Numbered from the stretch's first letter, positions 46,287 to 58,859 are shown. The stretch is DNA of 64,000 bases from Pholiota molesta (GCA_014925825.1 JACGCK010000103.1:62001-126000); one strand, 5' to 3'. Numbers and translations: made by a program. The notes: generated by a model from the letters alone, not told the origin.

Positions 46287-48887
46287 AAGGGCGCTGATCA
46301 TGAAGGGTGGTACCAACGTCATGAAGGCCCTGGGCATAAGTATCTTGATATGCAGATGCAGAGACGCGCTACATACGTATATCTCAGGTTTACGATATCA
46401 AATAATTACCTTTCAACTCCCTGCGGACACGTATAGATGCGAGACGCACGGGATATATAAGATGTCGGTTGTTGAGATCATATTCTGCATAAGTAGGTGC
46501 ATGTAGATGCACAATTATCCTCGGATTGGGGTCTCATTGAATGAGTAAATAATATGAATGCCAGCATTCGGGTACGCGAGATATATCTACATCATTGACA
46601 AGTTCTCACCAAGGCGCTTATTCGACTCCCATCGACGTTCGCTGATATTAATTGTTGCTAGGCCTTTCTCTCTGTCTCTCATTCCTTTCGAGAGAAATTC
46701 GAGAGTATTATAATAGCTACACCTTACTCCTGTTTTAGTCTTGATCGGAAGTATGTACGTGCGTGATCCATGAGATGTATATGATATAAAGATCGTTGGA
46801 TGTCTGATAACTGTGCCGTAGATGAAACGGAGTCTCTCGTTGCATCACTTAATAGTTGGACGACATTGGGTACACCGTACCAGCGGCGTCGAGAAGCCTG
46901 CAGACTATTGAAAATGATCTAAATGAACGGAATTTGTGTTTCTCAAATCTTTACTGCATTTACATTGTGTGACTCCGCAGTTTGCACGCTGCCGGAACGT
47001 GGACGGCGGCGATGGCACCAGACAATCGAATTAAAGGTTTTCGCGGGCCCGACTGATACACTTAGCTTTTAACAAATCATATATGAGTATTTATAGATTG
47101 GAGATCAATGGTACTAAGGTGGAAGAGTGGAATTGACAGAAAAAATAAATGCATGTACATATTGCAGGAGGATTTCAAGTGCATGATAATCGACGAATTT
47201 CCACGTAATGTAGCTATACAACTTGCCACCACAAAGTACGCTTACACGGATCCATGATCACTGCCCAGAAAATCGCCTCCTTTTCTCGTCTGTCTATAGT
47301 GCTGGGTGGAATCATTGCAGTATGCTGTTTCCGTAATTTCTGTTTATCAAGCACGTCAAAAGCTGGGTGTCTTGTGAAGCATATTATCCACTTACCGTTG
47401 TAATGCGGGAAGTGCCACTGTGGGGGCATCATACGTGCCTAGCTCTTCCTTTGTGGGTGACCAGTAATAACTAGGTTCTATTCCTAACTCGCGTAGACGA
47501 GACTCCTCGGCCCAACGGCTGAGGTCTTGGGGAGTAGGGTAAGACATTTGGAGAGGACTGGCTCGTCCCTCAAGGCCTCACGATGCGTAGCGCGCAGGTG
47601 GCTGGTGGGTGCGGCGGCACATATGCGCGCTCCCAATTTCGTGCGTCCCGTCGCATGCTGGGTCACGGCTCGGTCACTCGCCGCTGCTGGCTCCCAGGTC
47701 CTCTTCTGGACTTTGGGAGAGAGTGGGGAGTATGTCCGAGCTTCTCGGGGACGTCGCTCGCGGAGTCGTCAATGTCATCAAAGTTGCCAGCTGGGAAGCC
47801 TGGGATGGTGTGATGGATGTACGCAGAGGCTTGTAATCGGAAAGCATCGTTCACGAGGGAGATCGAGTGGTGTGCTGATGGGCGATGGAACTTGGGAGTC
47901 GAGCCGTTATCGTGAAGATGAAATTTTCTGTCTGCCCTTAAATGAGGAGGAGAACTCGCTATATCACTTGTGTTTCCTAAAACATCGAACAATGGCGAGC
48001 ACCGACACATATTTTGTGCCACTGAATCAAGAGGCACATGGATCATGATCGATGGTCATCAACGCGATTATGACATATCGTCCTGAATATACATACTCCA
48101 TACATAGATACATACTGCCAACGAGAGAACTATCGAGTCATAAGAACGGCGCGTGTACGAAGGAAACAATGGGGGTGTTTCCACCCAAAAGGAATGGACC
48201 GGCTATGAAAAATCGTTGTCCTCGCGCTCAGCGCGACGATGAGGAACAATTAGAGAATTCGTGTGGCTCAGTAGACTGGCAATCGCAATTGCCGTGGTAG
48301 ATAAGGGGATCTGATACGTAGGTTAACAGGAATTGGGGACGGAGGAAATGATTGCTAGTGAGAAAAATACCGATATCTCTCCTAATCAATCTGGGTCATC
48401 GATAGATCCATAACGCACATGAAGGATAACATTATATTTAATGAATTGGGCTCTCCGACTTATCAGCCCACTTACAGGATATCTAGTCGTGCAGGAATCT
48501 GAAGGTCTCAATATTGCTACTTACATTGTCCAGTGCATCAAGGGTGGCAACCAATGCCCAGATATGGAACATTTTACTCAGATCAACAACGTTCTTCCGT
48601 ACGAGAATAATTAGGAGTATTCATTTGGGGAAGCAATAACCCTGAACTTTGATATAAACAATGTTTAAGTATTGCGCAGCTTCGAATATCGAGTAAAGAA
48701 CAGAATTATGACGGGCCAGTATTTCAAGCCTGCACAAGTAGCTATACGAATTCACATAGATTCACTTTCACTGGATGCCCACTGGACTCAACAAGCTTCG
48801 TGCTTTAGGACGTTTGTGGAGTAAGGCCATGCTCTGTTGGATTTATGTAGCCAGTACACAGATTACGACTTACAAGATGATAACATT
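46287..48887. other. Intergenic, no supported gene
   Basis: Mostly AT-rich unique sequence. Frames at 47527-48048 (plus), 47609-47836 (plus) and 47663-48046 (minus) overlap each other and none has a recognisable domain; 47600-47740 weakly resembles 33220-33070 in reverse complement. Nothing else seen. Confidence 0.4.
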
Positions 48888-51339
48888 TCAAGAGCGCCAG
48901 GCCCATTGGTTCGACACTTCCGCGGCGATGTGACTTGCCGACGTCGAACTGAGCTGGAAGACCACGTTTGGCGCCTGGTCCGCGAGTTTCCGAATGCGCG
49001 TCATCGTTAGTGTTTGCAGGTCCGGTTACAAGACCGGAAAAAGACCGGAAAAAAACCGGACCATAACCGTGGTGGACCGAAAATAGAATGGACCGATCAA
49101 GACCGCAACCGCGGTCCGGTCCACGGTCTTTCCTGATTCTCCAAATCAAAAGACCGATAAAAACCGGTTAGGACCGGTTGCAACCGGTCTTTCTGCGAGA
49201 TATTTTGCAGCATAGTAGAACATTAATAAACCTTTCGAACAACGCCAAAACCATATTTTTAGCATAAGAACTGACGGAGATATTAATAGTTTACAATCAA
49301 CTGAGTATTTTAAGCGCTTATAAACGCTTTTGCCCGCATTTCAACCATTAAGCGCGCGTACTTTTTGCAAACTTGCACATACATGAAGGACATTTATATC
49401 TACCAGCTGCATTTTAGAGCTAAATAATCGAGCAATATCTGACTGAGTTATAATTAAATTGATGATTTCTACATCACCAGACTACTAACAAGACGCTTTT
49501 GCCAACGTTTCATTCGTTAAGTAAGCTAGCCTTTCGCAAACCAGGGCCAAGGTAGAACATTAAAATACCTATCTAATGAGCCCCTACACATATTATTTGG
49601 TTACGAACTCATTGAGATATGGGCAAATGCGCTCAAGTAGTCTAATTTCTACTATTTAAATGGTTTCTACAGGTAAAAGCCAGCCTAAAATGCTGGTTCA
49701 GACCGGTCTACAACCGGTTCTCAACCAGTCTTTGCTAGGACTGGTTGAGACCGGTTTTTGTCGGTTGCTGAACCGCCAAAGACCGATGTAAACCGGTCTA
49801 TGTCGGTTTTTATCGGTCTTTTGCAGTCTTGAGACCGCCCTGGACCGGTCTCGGTCTCGGTCTTGCCAAATATGGGCAAAAGACCGGACTGGACCGGACC
49901 TGCAAACACTAGTCATCGTGAACTTCCCCATCCTGCCGACAAACACGGCGTCAGACTGCGAGCAATTCGATTTGTCGTCCTCGTCCTCGTCTTCATCCGA
50001 TTCCGAGTCGACCGGTGGCGCAGGGGCCACTATCGTCACCGTTCGTATGGGGCACGCAGGGCTGCGGAGATCCAACCAGCTGCCTTCGGAGAACAGGGTG
50101 TCGCGGACAAAGACATCCAACCCCTCCTCGATGTCCTCTTCGCTCCGTTCGCGAGTGCTTTCCTGCGGCACCTCTAGCTGGAGATGTACCAGGTGCGGCA
50201 CGTGAGTCCAGACTGGATCTATGTGTCCTCGGGTAGCGATATCCACTGGCGTAGAACCTGGGGCGACCAAATCGAGGAAATCCTCTGCGAGCACGAGCGT
50301 CGTGACAGCCGGCGCGCACTTGAGAATGGTGTACAGCTTGGCGGTGGTGCCGTTATTATGCCATTCGTCTGAGATGGACCAAGACAACGAGAGTGTGTGC
50401 ACGGCCGGGAGACGAAGGTTGGTGAAAAGCACGCTGAAATCGAACCCTGGCATGTCTTCGTCCGCATCGCGAAATGCGATGCAGAACGTCGAGAGTTGGG
50501 GGAGAGAGAAGGGCTCGATGGCGTCGGTGTAATCCTCATAGTCAGTCCAGCGAGCGATATCGATGTAGGCCCACTCTAGATTCGGTACTGTGCGGGTGAG
50601 GGCGAACCAGACATCGAGAGAGAATTCAAGGTTGTGCAATGAGAGATGGGTCAACGTCGACCACAGAGCTGGGAGTTGAATGCTGCCCCCCTCCAATGGA
50701 TGAAGTTCGTCACTCTTTACGAATAAACGTCGGAGCGCAGGGGCGGTGTGGGACTGCAGGAAATCTTGGACCTGATGGAAGTAGAAAAGCCCGTCCTCGT
50801 CCCGCTGGAACTTCGCCAGAGTGTGTAGCTGTGGGAATCCGAAGACATGGCCGGCTTTGATCGTTGCTTGAAGTCGGTTCCAGTAGAAAGAGTCGAGGTC
50901 GAGGTATTGTGCAGACATGAGATATTCCAGCACAAATTTCAGCCCATCTGCTGACAGCTCCTGCGTGACTTCGCGGCATTTTTTGGTCTGGACGGAGAAC
51001 CGAAGAAACTTGAGCGACTTTCGTGCCTTGATTGCTTCTCCACCACCAAATAAAGTCTACTTCACTCTTGATTAGACCTGTTTCGTTGTTGTCGTCGCAC
51101 ACCACGGTGAGGCAATAAGATAAATGAGACCATAGAGTGGTCAACACTAGCGCGACCATTCACCAGGAAGAACAAATACGGCATAGAAGCAATGGAGCGA
51201 TTGTCGTATTTGGTTGCGCCTTGAGAGGATATTGTGAGTGACAGTGGTTGAATATCTCTCTGAGGACGGCATTGGGAATTCTGCTGATGGAGTTCCTGGG
51301 CGAAGGCTCAGAGGCCGGTTGCATGGTCGACATCGTCAT
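48888..51339 (-). pseudogene. F-box-like gene: nonsense, frameshift and hAT MITE
   Basis: Start at 51339 (MTMSTMQPASEPSPRNSISR). F-box RIPNAVLREIF, HCHSQYPLK, LLCRICSSW. A TGA at 51162-51160 replaces the CGA (Arg) of CSSWRM seen in paralogues: a C-to-T change at CpG. A frame change near 51025 follows. From 50933 the body is open (LEYLMSAQYLDLDSFYW, HVPHLVHLQLEVP, GSWLDLRSPACPI) with an unusual acidic Ser/Asp stretch. The element at 49008-49911 then intervenes. Dropping it plus one GTCATCGT restores a family-like end (RIRKLADQAPNVVFQLSS, final WAWRS) stopping at 48888; 1022+112 nt is a codon multiple. Confidence 0.82.
49008..49911. mobile_element. hAT-like MITE (904 bp) in last part of F-box gene
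   Basis: Ends TAGTGTTTGCAGGTCCGGT and the complement. Perfect 8-bp duplication GTCATCGT at 49000-49007 and 49912-49919. The subterminal 200 bp on each side is packed with AAGACCGG / ACCGGTC words. The AT-rich core shares words with the core of 8067-9069 (AAACGCTTTTGCC, TTTTGCAAACTTGCACAT). No transposase. Confidence 0.87.
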
Positions 51340-52402
51340 AGAGGAATTTTGAAGACGAGAAGGGATGAGTATGATGGTGGTTGAATTTAGAGCGTTGACA
51401 CGTAGAACATAAACGTGTTTGGTGACGCTGTGACTGTCAAACCTGAACATACTATAATTTATGTAAAATATCAAGTAATGAATTGTGTTGACTGTTATAT
51501 AGGGAAGCGTACTTACAAGTGCATCAGAGGAATCAGTGACAGATATAGTCATAGTATATGCATACAATGTTGCGAATTAGAGGGCCGAACACCTTAAGTA
51601 GTAGGATGAGTCGGATGACAATGTGAATGTCCTGGAAGAAAAAGAGGTGTGAATCGATTGTGAATCAGGCATATGAATACGAACTTGGGTATGTCGTCCC
51701 CGATGTATGAAGTCCTCATATGTATATGTTTCTTTATCTCGATTGACATGAGAATGGAGGGTTGGAAGGAAGTGTCACGGACCATGGCCGAGTGGAAGAC
51801 TGGGCGCGACTGCACTATCCGCACTTACCTTGGGTACAAAAAAAAAGTGCAGCACATATTGCAGCTTCAGAAACGCGAAGACATTTGAGGTGATGGATAA
51901 TGCTCGGGAAATTTTAGCTCGTTTTTTTAACGATGAGCGCAACCAGGCATAGGTGCGGCCATATGGTAAGTCGTTCTACATAATTTCAATGATATCTATA
52001 TACGATCTGTATTCAGGAAAGGAGATACTGTCCCTGAAATGATTTCATGTTTTGGTTTTGAGCTCTCTGACAGGTCGGAGTAACTACCTGCGTTCAGGTC
52101 AGTTTGGATACCAGGAACCAGGATGTTTATTGAGTAGAAGGGTTCGCGCGTGATAGTCTGGGGCGAGAGTCCAACATCTCATTGCCTCATAAGGAACCCG
52201 AGACGGTCAAGGATGGATATCCAAAACCTGCCGAAGGAGGCAGCTCCTAACATAGGTGAAGTTGTTGACGTGTCGATGATGATGGATGCGCCCTCGCACT
52301 CCTCGCAAACAATGCATCTATTGGTATATGATGGGCAGTGCATGTGTTTCAAATATGGTATACCACACCGCTAAACGAAGTAGTAAGCATCCGGCTAAAC
52401 GC
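51340..52402. other. Intergenic, no supported gene
   Basis: Region between the F-box start and the 3' end of the second NACHT gene. Short frames only. Confidence 0.45.
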
Positions 52403-55400
52403 TCAATTGATCATGTAGAATATGGATACCTTTATGTATCGCAAGCTGATTTGCGCCAATCTGCGATATTGTTCTGTAAGCACCTCATTATCATATTGGA
52501 GCGCGCGCTCCCGCAAGAGCACCGCAAGTTCCAAGTCCGCCGAGACGTTGGGGATCATACGAGGAAGCCCAAACTCATTCATGCTCCGAATCGGTATGTA
52601 TAATATTGGATGGCGACTGTCTGGATTAAATCCACTTCGACACCCGCCGTGTTCGACAAACTCGACTTCATATTTGTCTTTTCCAGGCCTATTGAGCTGA
52701 ATCAGAAAACCCTTCATTATAAAACTGAAAATAATATAACGTACACGGGGCAAATGGCTCTAACTATTTGCTTTGCCAGTGTCGCATAGCTTCCACTGTC
52801 AATAAAAAATTGTCCAGCACGGGAACGGCTCTCGAACAATGTGGAGAATCCGTTCCTGCGAGAGTACTTGTAGAAATGCATGTTGTATAGATGAAACTAG
52901 GTAGACTTTGTTTAAACCTCGCCTTACCCATAGAATTTCGTTTGAACAACGTTTGAACAAAGCCTTTGTTAAACAGACTCCCTTGATTGAAAACCTTTGT
53001 TTGAACGTATGTGTTCAAACATAATTAATGCTTGTTCAAACATGATGGTTGCTCGTTCAATCAGAATTTCTTTATTTGAGATATACAACATAATATTTGT
53101 TTAAACTAATGTTGTTTAAATGAACTTGTTTAAACGAACGAACATTGTTTAAACGAGCCTGTTTAAACGAACGAACATTGTTTAAACGAGCCTGTTTAAA
53201 CGAATGAACATTGTTTAAACGAACCTGTTTAAACGAATGAACGTTGTTAAACGAACCAAGTTCTTGTTTAAACAAACTTCGCTGTTCAAACGAAGTTTGC
53301 TTAAACAGGTTGTGTTCACCGAGGTCGTCGTGGCCGCACCTCTACGCACCTGGGTGACGTGCGCTCGTCGCCGCCATCATCTCCGTTGTGCTCGAGCCTC
53401 GCACCACCCACTGAGATGCCCACGGAAGCGAGTATCAGAGTGGGAGGCTCACCCCTACACGCGCTAACCAACCCCGTCGCCCTTGTCATGCTTGCATGTC
53501 CTTCAATGTCGAGCGTGGGTGTCGTTGTCGAGCACAGGTATCGCGGTTGCTGACGAGAGCAGCTGGGTGGGTGGGCGGAGGTGAAGAGGGTGTTGGTGAA
53601 GCTTTGCATCCGAACAATCAACATAGAATTCAAGCTCCGCTGCCGACGCGGAGCTTGAATTCTTTGTTGATTGTTCGACATTGAACTTCGCGTTCTGCCA
53701 TCATCCTACCACCACCACCACCTCCTCCTCCACCGCCACTTCAGCCCCACACCCTCGCCTACGCCCATCAAGATCTGCCCTCTATAGTGATAAATGCCGG
53801 GGATGAAAATTGGAGGGAAGAACCGATGAGAGGGAGATCCCAAAGGTGCGTGGCCCGCCATTTCAACCAGCCTTCCATCTGACACCCTCCGCCTTCCAGC
53901 TCCTTGCGAGCGCGACGACGAGTACGCTTGCTTTACCCACCCCCATCTTCTCTGCTGCCACCATCCCCATTCACCACCATGCCTATTTGCCGTCGCCGCC
54001 TACCCACGGCTTCATGCACCCGCCGAGGGCAATGACAGCCCATTCCACTCGCCATTGTCTCCCGCCGACGCCGGGGGCAAACTACAAACGCTGACACGAC
54101 GCAGGGGTGAACAATGTAATAAGTTTTTAGAACAACTGTAGATCTACATAAGTATTACATGTAAACTGTGTATCTAAATTGTACACTTGAATATATAATT
54201 TGTTTGAACAAGCCTTTTTCGTTTGAACATGATTAATTAGTTTGAACAGGTTTAAACGGATCAAACTGTATCTAACAACGAGAGACTTTGATTTAAAAAA
54301 ATCGTGTTTAAACATGTTTAAACAGTGTTAACACGTTCAAACAAAATTCTATGGGTAAGACGAGGTTTAAACGAAGTCTACCTGGTTACGGTGTATAGGT
54401 GCAACAATGTCCAGTCAAGCCTGAGGCTGTTGGCCATCTCCTTATCTGATGGATTTAACGTATGGAAGGAGAGACGAAAGATGTCCTGGATCATCTCACC
54501 CTCGACCAAGTCAGCAGGATAACGATGACTATAAACAATTATGGTGGGAATCAGAGTCCGCAGAGCAGGAGGATATTGTGCGAGGCGTTCAAGGACAAAG
54601 GCGTCGAATTCGTCGCGTAGTCGCGGGAATACGTCAACGCGAACGCCACCCTGATTCAAATCATTAAAAGATAATCAGCCCAAAGGTGAGTAAGGTTACT
54701 TACTTGTTTCTCGGTGCATGCAAAGAAATCATCCCATGGCAATTGATACAGGTCTTTGTAGCTGCGAAGTTCGTCCAAAAGCGGCTTTAAGCTAAAAGAC
54801 GCAAGATCGTCTGCAAGCTCACCACCTGTGGTGGTAATTTCTCTGTAACATATGACAAAGGCATTCACACAATCGAGGAGGGATAGCGGTGCGGGAAGGT
54901 GGGGATAGTCGGCCATGATCTTCAACCAGCGTCGACTGAACAGAATATGCCCCTGTGTTATATCGATATAGTATTCATGCGACCGCGATCGGTCTGTTAA
55001 GAAATCGTATAGCGAGGCATGATGAAGTCCTAGCTCTGTGTAGTGATTGGAAGGGACAAACACCAGAGCATGCATATCTACCAGCACGGGACCAATCGCG
55101 AAGCCCAGGAAGGCTTCAGTTACCCCGACTCGGACAGCCAATCCTAACGACGTATTACCCAGGATGATGAATGTCAAGATCTCCAACACCTTTCGAAGAT
55201 CAGCTACGGAAGAAAGGATAAAATGATAGAGTGCATCGAGTTGGGCAAATGGTGTTTCGTTTGTTGGAGCCAACAAGCCTAATATAATGTCCAGCCGCTC
55301 TGAGGGGCGGTATCGAGGTGAATCGGTAAATTTCACAATTGTAGATGCAAAAATAAACTGCCCAGACGCTTTGCGTACTAGCAGGTCGACATCGGACTCC

Positions 55401-56352
55401 GTGGGCCAGGGGGATGGGAGACGACTGCCCAGCCGATCGTGTTTGTGACGGATTTCTTGGAACTTGGAATTAAGATACAATCTTATATCATTATCCGGCT
55501 GGTAGTTGTCGCCTAGCACGAGCGACATGACTAGAGGACTGAGAAGGGTCCCATTGAATGCCTCACGGATCTCGTATTCCGGACGGCTAGCCATGAGGAG
55601 TAAGAGCGGGATGTACCGTAGCTCTGAGATAGCTGTCGCCAGCGTATTCAGAAGAGTGGTATGCGATTCGCGGCTGGGGCCGCATTCATCGACGCCATCG
55701 GTAATGACGAAGATTGGTCTCGACGACGGTGGTAGTGATTTTAGAGGTTCGATCACCAGCACCCGCATTTGCGTGGCGAGGGTGCGGGAAAAAATAGTGG
55801 TGTCCTTTTCAACTGCTGAAATAATGTGCTCGAATGTATCAGGAACGGACTGAGAGAGCTGATAAGCAATAGTCGCAACAAAACTCGTGGTGTCGTTGCG
55901 TCCAACGGCTGTGCGGCCGAAGAAGAATGATGCGGCGAGGAGGCCCTGGGTTTTGCACTCCTCGGCGACGCTCTGCGCGATGGACGTCTTTCCGGAACCA
56001 GCGGGACCATACATCCAGAGGATCAGCTTGCGCATGGCGGTGGGCGCTTGGATCCATTCCATGATTTCTGCCCGGATAGCCGTCCGAGTGTGGGGATGGC
56101 ATCGAGGCGGGTCGCCTCGCTCGGCCGCGTCGTGAGAGGCGCCTGTGGAAATATTGGCCAATAAGAGTCTCAATCCTAGTTTGCATCCGGTGGTGCATCA
56201 GAAAGAGTCGTTCACAGCATGAGAACCTATTCACCGTAGCGCTCCGAATCGTTGTTGTTATATACGTTTCCACTAATGTGTGTAACACTTGGATTGATGA
56301 GAACGGCATTGTTGATGTTAGAGAAGTATTGTGGGCCATTTTGTGAGGTCAT
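52403..56352 (-). pseudogene. NACHT/STAND NLR-type gene interrupted by a foldback element
   Basis: Exon 1 56352-56235; intron 56234-56176; exon 2 56175-54704; intron 54703-54651; exon 3 54650-54390 then 52881-52745; intron 52744-52689; exon 4 52688-52403. All introns are GT-AG and 53-59 bp. Exon 1 starts MTSQNGPQYFSNINNAVLIN. Exon 2 has the P-loop GPAGSGKT, Walker B VITDGVDECG and ASRPEYEI. Exons 1+2 sum to 530 codons. In exon 3 the element at 52893-54389 intervenes; without it and one 11-bp duplicate, the distance from LY to RAG equals that in the 28.5 kb paralogue (24 residues). No other lesion, so it was intact until this insertion. NACHT NTPases act as switchable sensors in fungal non-self responses; effector domain not identified. 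Confidence 0.85.
52893..54389. mobile_element. Mutator-like foldback element (1497 bp) in NACHT exon 3
   Basis: Ends GAAACTAGGTAGACTTTG and the complement of GTAACCAGGTAGACTTCG; complementarity is strong for about 55 bp, then patchy. Flanks GTTGTATAGAT (52882-52892) and GGTGTATAGGT (54390-54400) match 9 of 11, fitting the 8-11-bp duplications of Mutator-like elements. Both subterminal regions are full of GTTTAAAC/GTTCAAAC words (53100-53300 and 54190-54380). The GC-rich centre has a perfect-looking hairpin at 53625-53665 around GAATTCAAGCTCCGC. No transposase. Confidence 0.75.
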
Positions 56353-57329
56353 GGTAGGACTGTAATTTCAATGGATTTGGTGAGGAATCAACCGACGAAA
56401 GGCTATCTCAGCCATAAGGCGCCTTACCCACCTGTTCTGCCGCGTGACATGCTGTGCGAAGTAGGAGGCGATCCTTCCTTGCAATTGACATGCATCATTA
56501 TGGTATGTATAATAATACTACATATATCTGCGAAGTTGGGTTCTGACATGGATAGATGGGCTTCCGGCAGAACTATATATGACACTCGGAACGCCGCTGG
56601 AATTGTTACACAGAAGTATGGTGGGTTCAAGTGCGATTTGAGACAGGTACCCGGTTGAAATGTACAAAAATGTACAAAGGGCGTCGTCACATTATACAAT
56701 GTAGTACTCGAGCTGGTCGAGCTCTGTGTATAATCGATACGACTATCGAGCTTCTGGGATGATATTTAGTCACAAGACACAATTCAATCATCAAGAAAAG
56801 GCATGGTTTCTCGCGCAGCATATATGTTTTAATTCACAATATGTACGGCTCATAACGTTAGACGTAGCAAAGAGACGCCGGCGCACCTAACAAGGCCATC
56901 GACCAATATCACCCCGCCCATCGTTATCGAAGCACACGTTCCTTCTAGATGTTCTAAAGTATTCGATCTTCCGATATCGATATACATAGAGCCCAACAGC
57001 CTGTACGCGCCATAGGAATCTGACAGTACGCCCTGGAATCGCGTGTTCATCCGCGTCGATCCCGCGACTTGCGTGCGGCGTACTTACTTACCTGCAATGC
57101 AATGCCATCCTCGACGGGCCGCATAGCCATGGATGGAGCCTGCACATGGATGGTAACCCTGGACTGGGATGTCGCGGCGACGGACGCGGAATGGCTGTGA
57201 TGTCCTGGAGGAGGAGAGTAGAGAGATGGATGGACAAGGGCCCGGCATCGACCTGCGGAGCGCTTACTGACCTCGTGGCACGATTGCTCGATGGCAGAGC
57301 GTGTTTGAGAAAGAGTTGAGAATGCAGGA
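56353..57329. other. Intergenic, no supported gene
   Basis: Upstream of the second NACHT gene. Short unrecognised frames only. Confidence 0.45.
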
Positions 57330-57830
57330 CACAGCACAGACGATGATGAATGCCATTGAGCTTGAAGCAGATTCGAGTCGTCGTCCCATCCCACCAGACG
57401 ACGCGTCGTCAGACTCCGAGTTATCAGATTTGTCGTCCGAGTCCGAGTTCGAGTCCGAGTCGGCAGCCGGCGGCGCATGGTCAAGTATCGTCACCGTTAC
57501 GCAGACCCAACCAGCTGCCGTCGGAGAACAGGGTATCGCGGACGAAGACATCCAATACCTCCTCGACGTCCCCTTGGGTTCGTTCGTGAGGGCCTTCCTG
57601 CGGCACCTCCAATTGTAAATGTACCAGTTGCGTTGCGTAAGTCCAGACTGGATCTACGCGTCCTCTCGCAGCGAGTGGAGAACCTGGGTCGACCAAAGCG
57701 AGGAAATTCTCCGCGAGGGCGAGCGTTGAGATATAGAATAGAGGAGCTTGTGGGTCTAGATCCCGTTGGCGATCAGGGTTGATGGCAGAGGGAAGCAGTA
57801 GTGATGTAGCTTTGAGGGTCGGAAGCCTGT
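57330..57830 (-). pseudogene. F-box gene relic (C-terminal part)
   Basis: The minus frame carries STLALAENFLALVDPGS, WTYATQLVHLQLEVPQE, VLDVFVRDTLFSDGSWL, closely matching the pseudogene at 50933-49912. After a short deletion of the NPACPI block, a neighbouring frame carries the same acidic SDSDDKSDNSESD stretch. No F-box. A broken duplicate. Confidence 0.75.
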
Positions 57831-57889
57831 GTAAGGCGTAAGTCAGTGAAGAAGTTAATATGATCAAGGCGAAATATAACTACGTACTA

Positions 57890-58530
57890 GATTCTTCATC
57901 CTCTTCTCTCTTTTCTGACGTCGAAGTACCGCCCACATTGCGCAGACCATTGATGACGGTGATAAAGACAAGTCTCGTCGGGGGGCAAAGATTACACGCT
58001 GCAAGGTAGGCTCCAGAGTTTCAGGCTTCACCGTTTCGGTTCCAGTGCCGGTAGTAAGTATCGTGTCGTCGGCAAGTAATAGGAGGCACCGATGATCATC
58101 GATGACGGATGGCCATGCGATAATGCCTGTCTAAAATAAAGAAACAAGGTCACGAAATAATTCAGCAGACTTTACGAGTCATTTACTTACTCACGCCGCA
58201 GGCCAACTTTATTAACACTAGCCTTCGCTCCATCCGCTGCAAGGGCATCCGACGCCCAAAATCCTAGTCCTCGTTCTTCGTTCTCGGTTCCTCAACCTAT
58301 ATCCACGTCGCCTTCGGTCCATGCATGGAAGGCCAAGATGACAAACACCATACACCTGAAAGAGATTGAACGGGTGCATCAGCAGAGAATATACAGTCGT
58401 CGATCGAGGTGGAGCCATGCTTTGGAAGTGAATTCGATCCCAGAGCCGGCGAACATACGGAAGAGCATTGCGCTCTTGCCGACAGCGACAGCTTTGGGGG
58501 GTAGCGATGTAGATGCGCGGTGGGGAGGTC
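57890..58530 (-). other. Possible exons of a membrane protein, minus strand
   Basis: Minus frames with protein-like composition: FRMFAGSGIEFTSKAWLHLD, then a hydrophobic MVFVILAFHAWTEGDVDIG, then IIAWPSVIDDHRCLLLADD and RVIFAPRRDLSL with a basic end. Plausible short introns (GTATAT...TTTCAG and GTTGAG...TTTTAG) connect them. Not recognised with certainty; it may be the tail of an integral membrane gene whose start is missing. Directly upstream of the F-box relic on the same strand. Confidence 0.25.
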
Positions 58531-58859
58531 AAAGAAGAGAAGAGCAGCTTTCAGGCCACAAGCTTCAAGCAGCGAGTATAGTCAGGGTATGCGTAGGTTA
58601 AACCGTGGCTTGACGATACAGGGTCCAGGAGGCAGTAGTGGCGACATCCAGGCGACAAGCCGCGACATTCCAGGTGCTGAGCCTGTAAGTTTCGTTGATA
58701 TACATATACACCTGGAGACAAGTTCTTGCGCACCTGGCTTTCATATTCATTCAGAATCCCAGCAGCGCTCCTTTGGTCTCTCCGATAGAGCTGAAAGAAC
58801 GTGAGTGTAACACGGAGCGTGGTCGATGGGTGCGAATGCGGGAGACGATGGCGGGAAGG

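Noticed and set aside
47527..48048. 173-codon plus frame as a gene
   Set aside because: Overlapped by equally plausible frames on both strands, no domain, no paralogue structure; left as unresolved intergenic sequence.
53100..53300. GTTTAAAC arrays as a regulatory or centromeric satellite
   Set aside because: They are subterminal repeats confined within a TIR element with defined ends and probable TSD.
52899..54384. Reading the NACHT foldback insertion as a TA-target element
   Set aside because: Flanks TA and TG do not match, and the resulting exon phase is wrong; an 11-bp duplication one step further out restores both phase and paralogue spacing.
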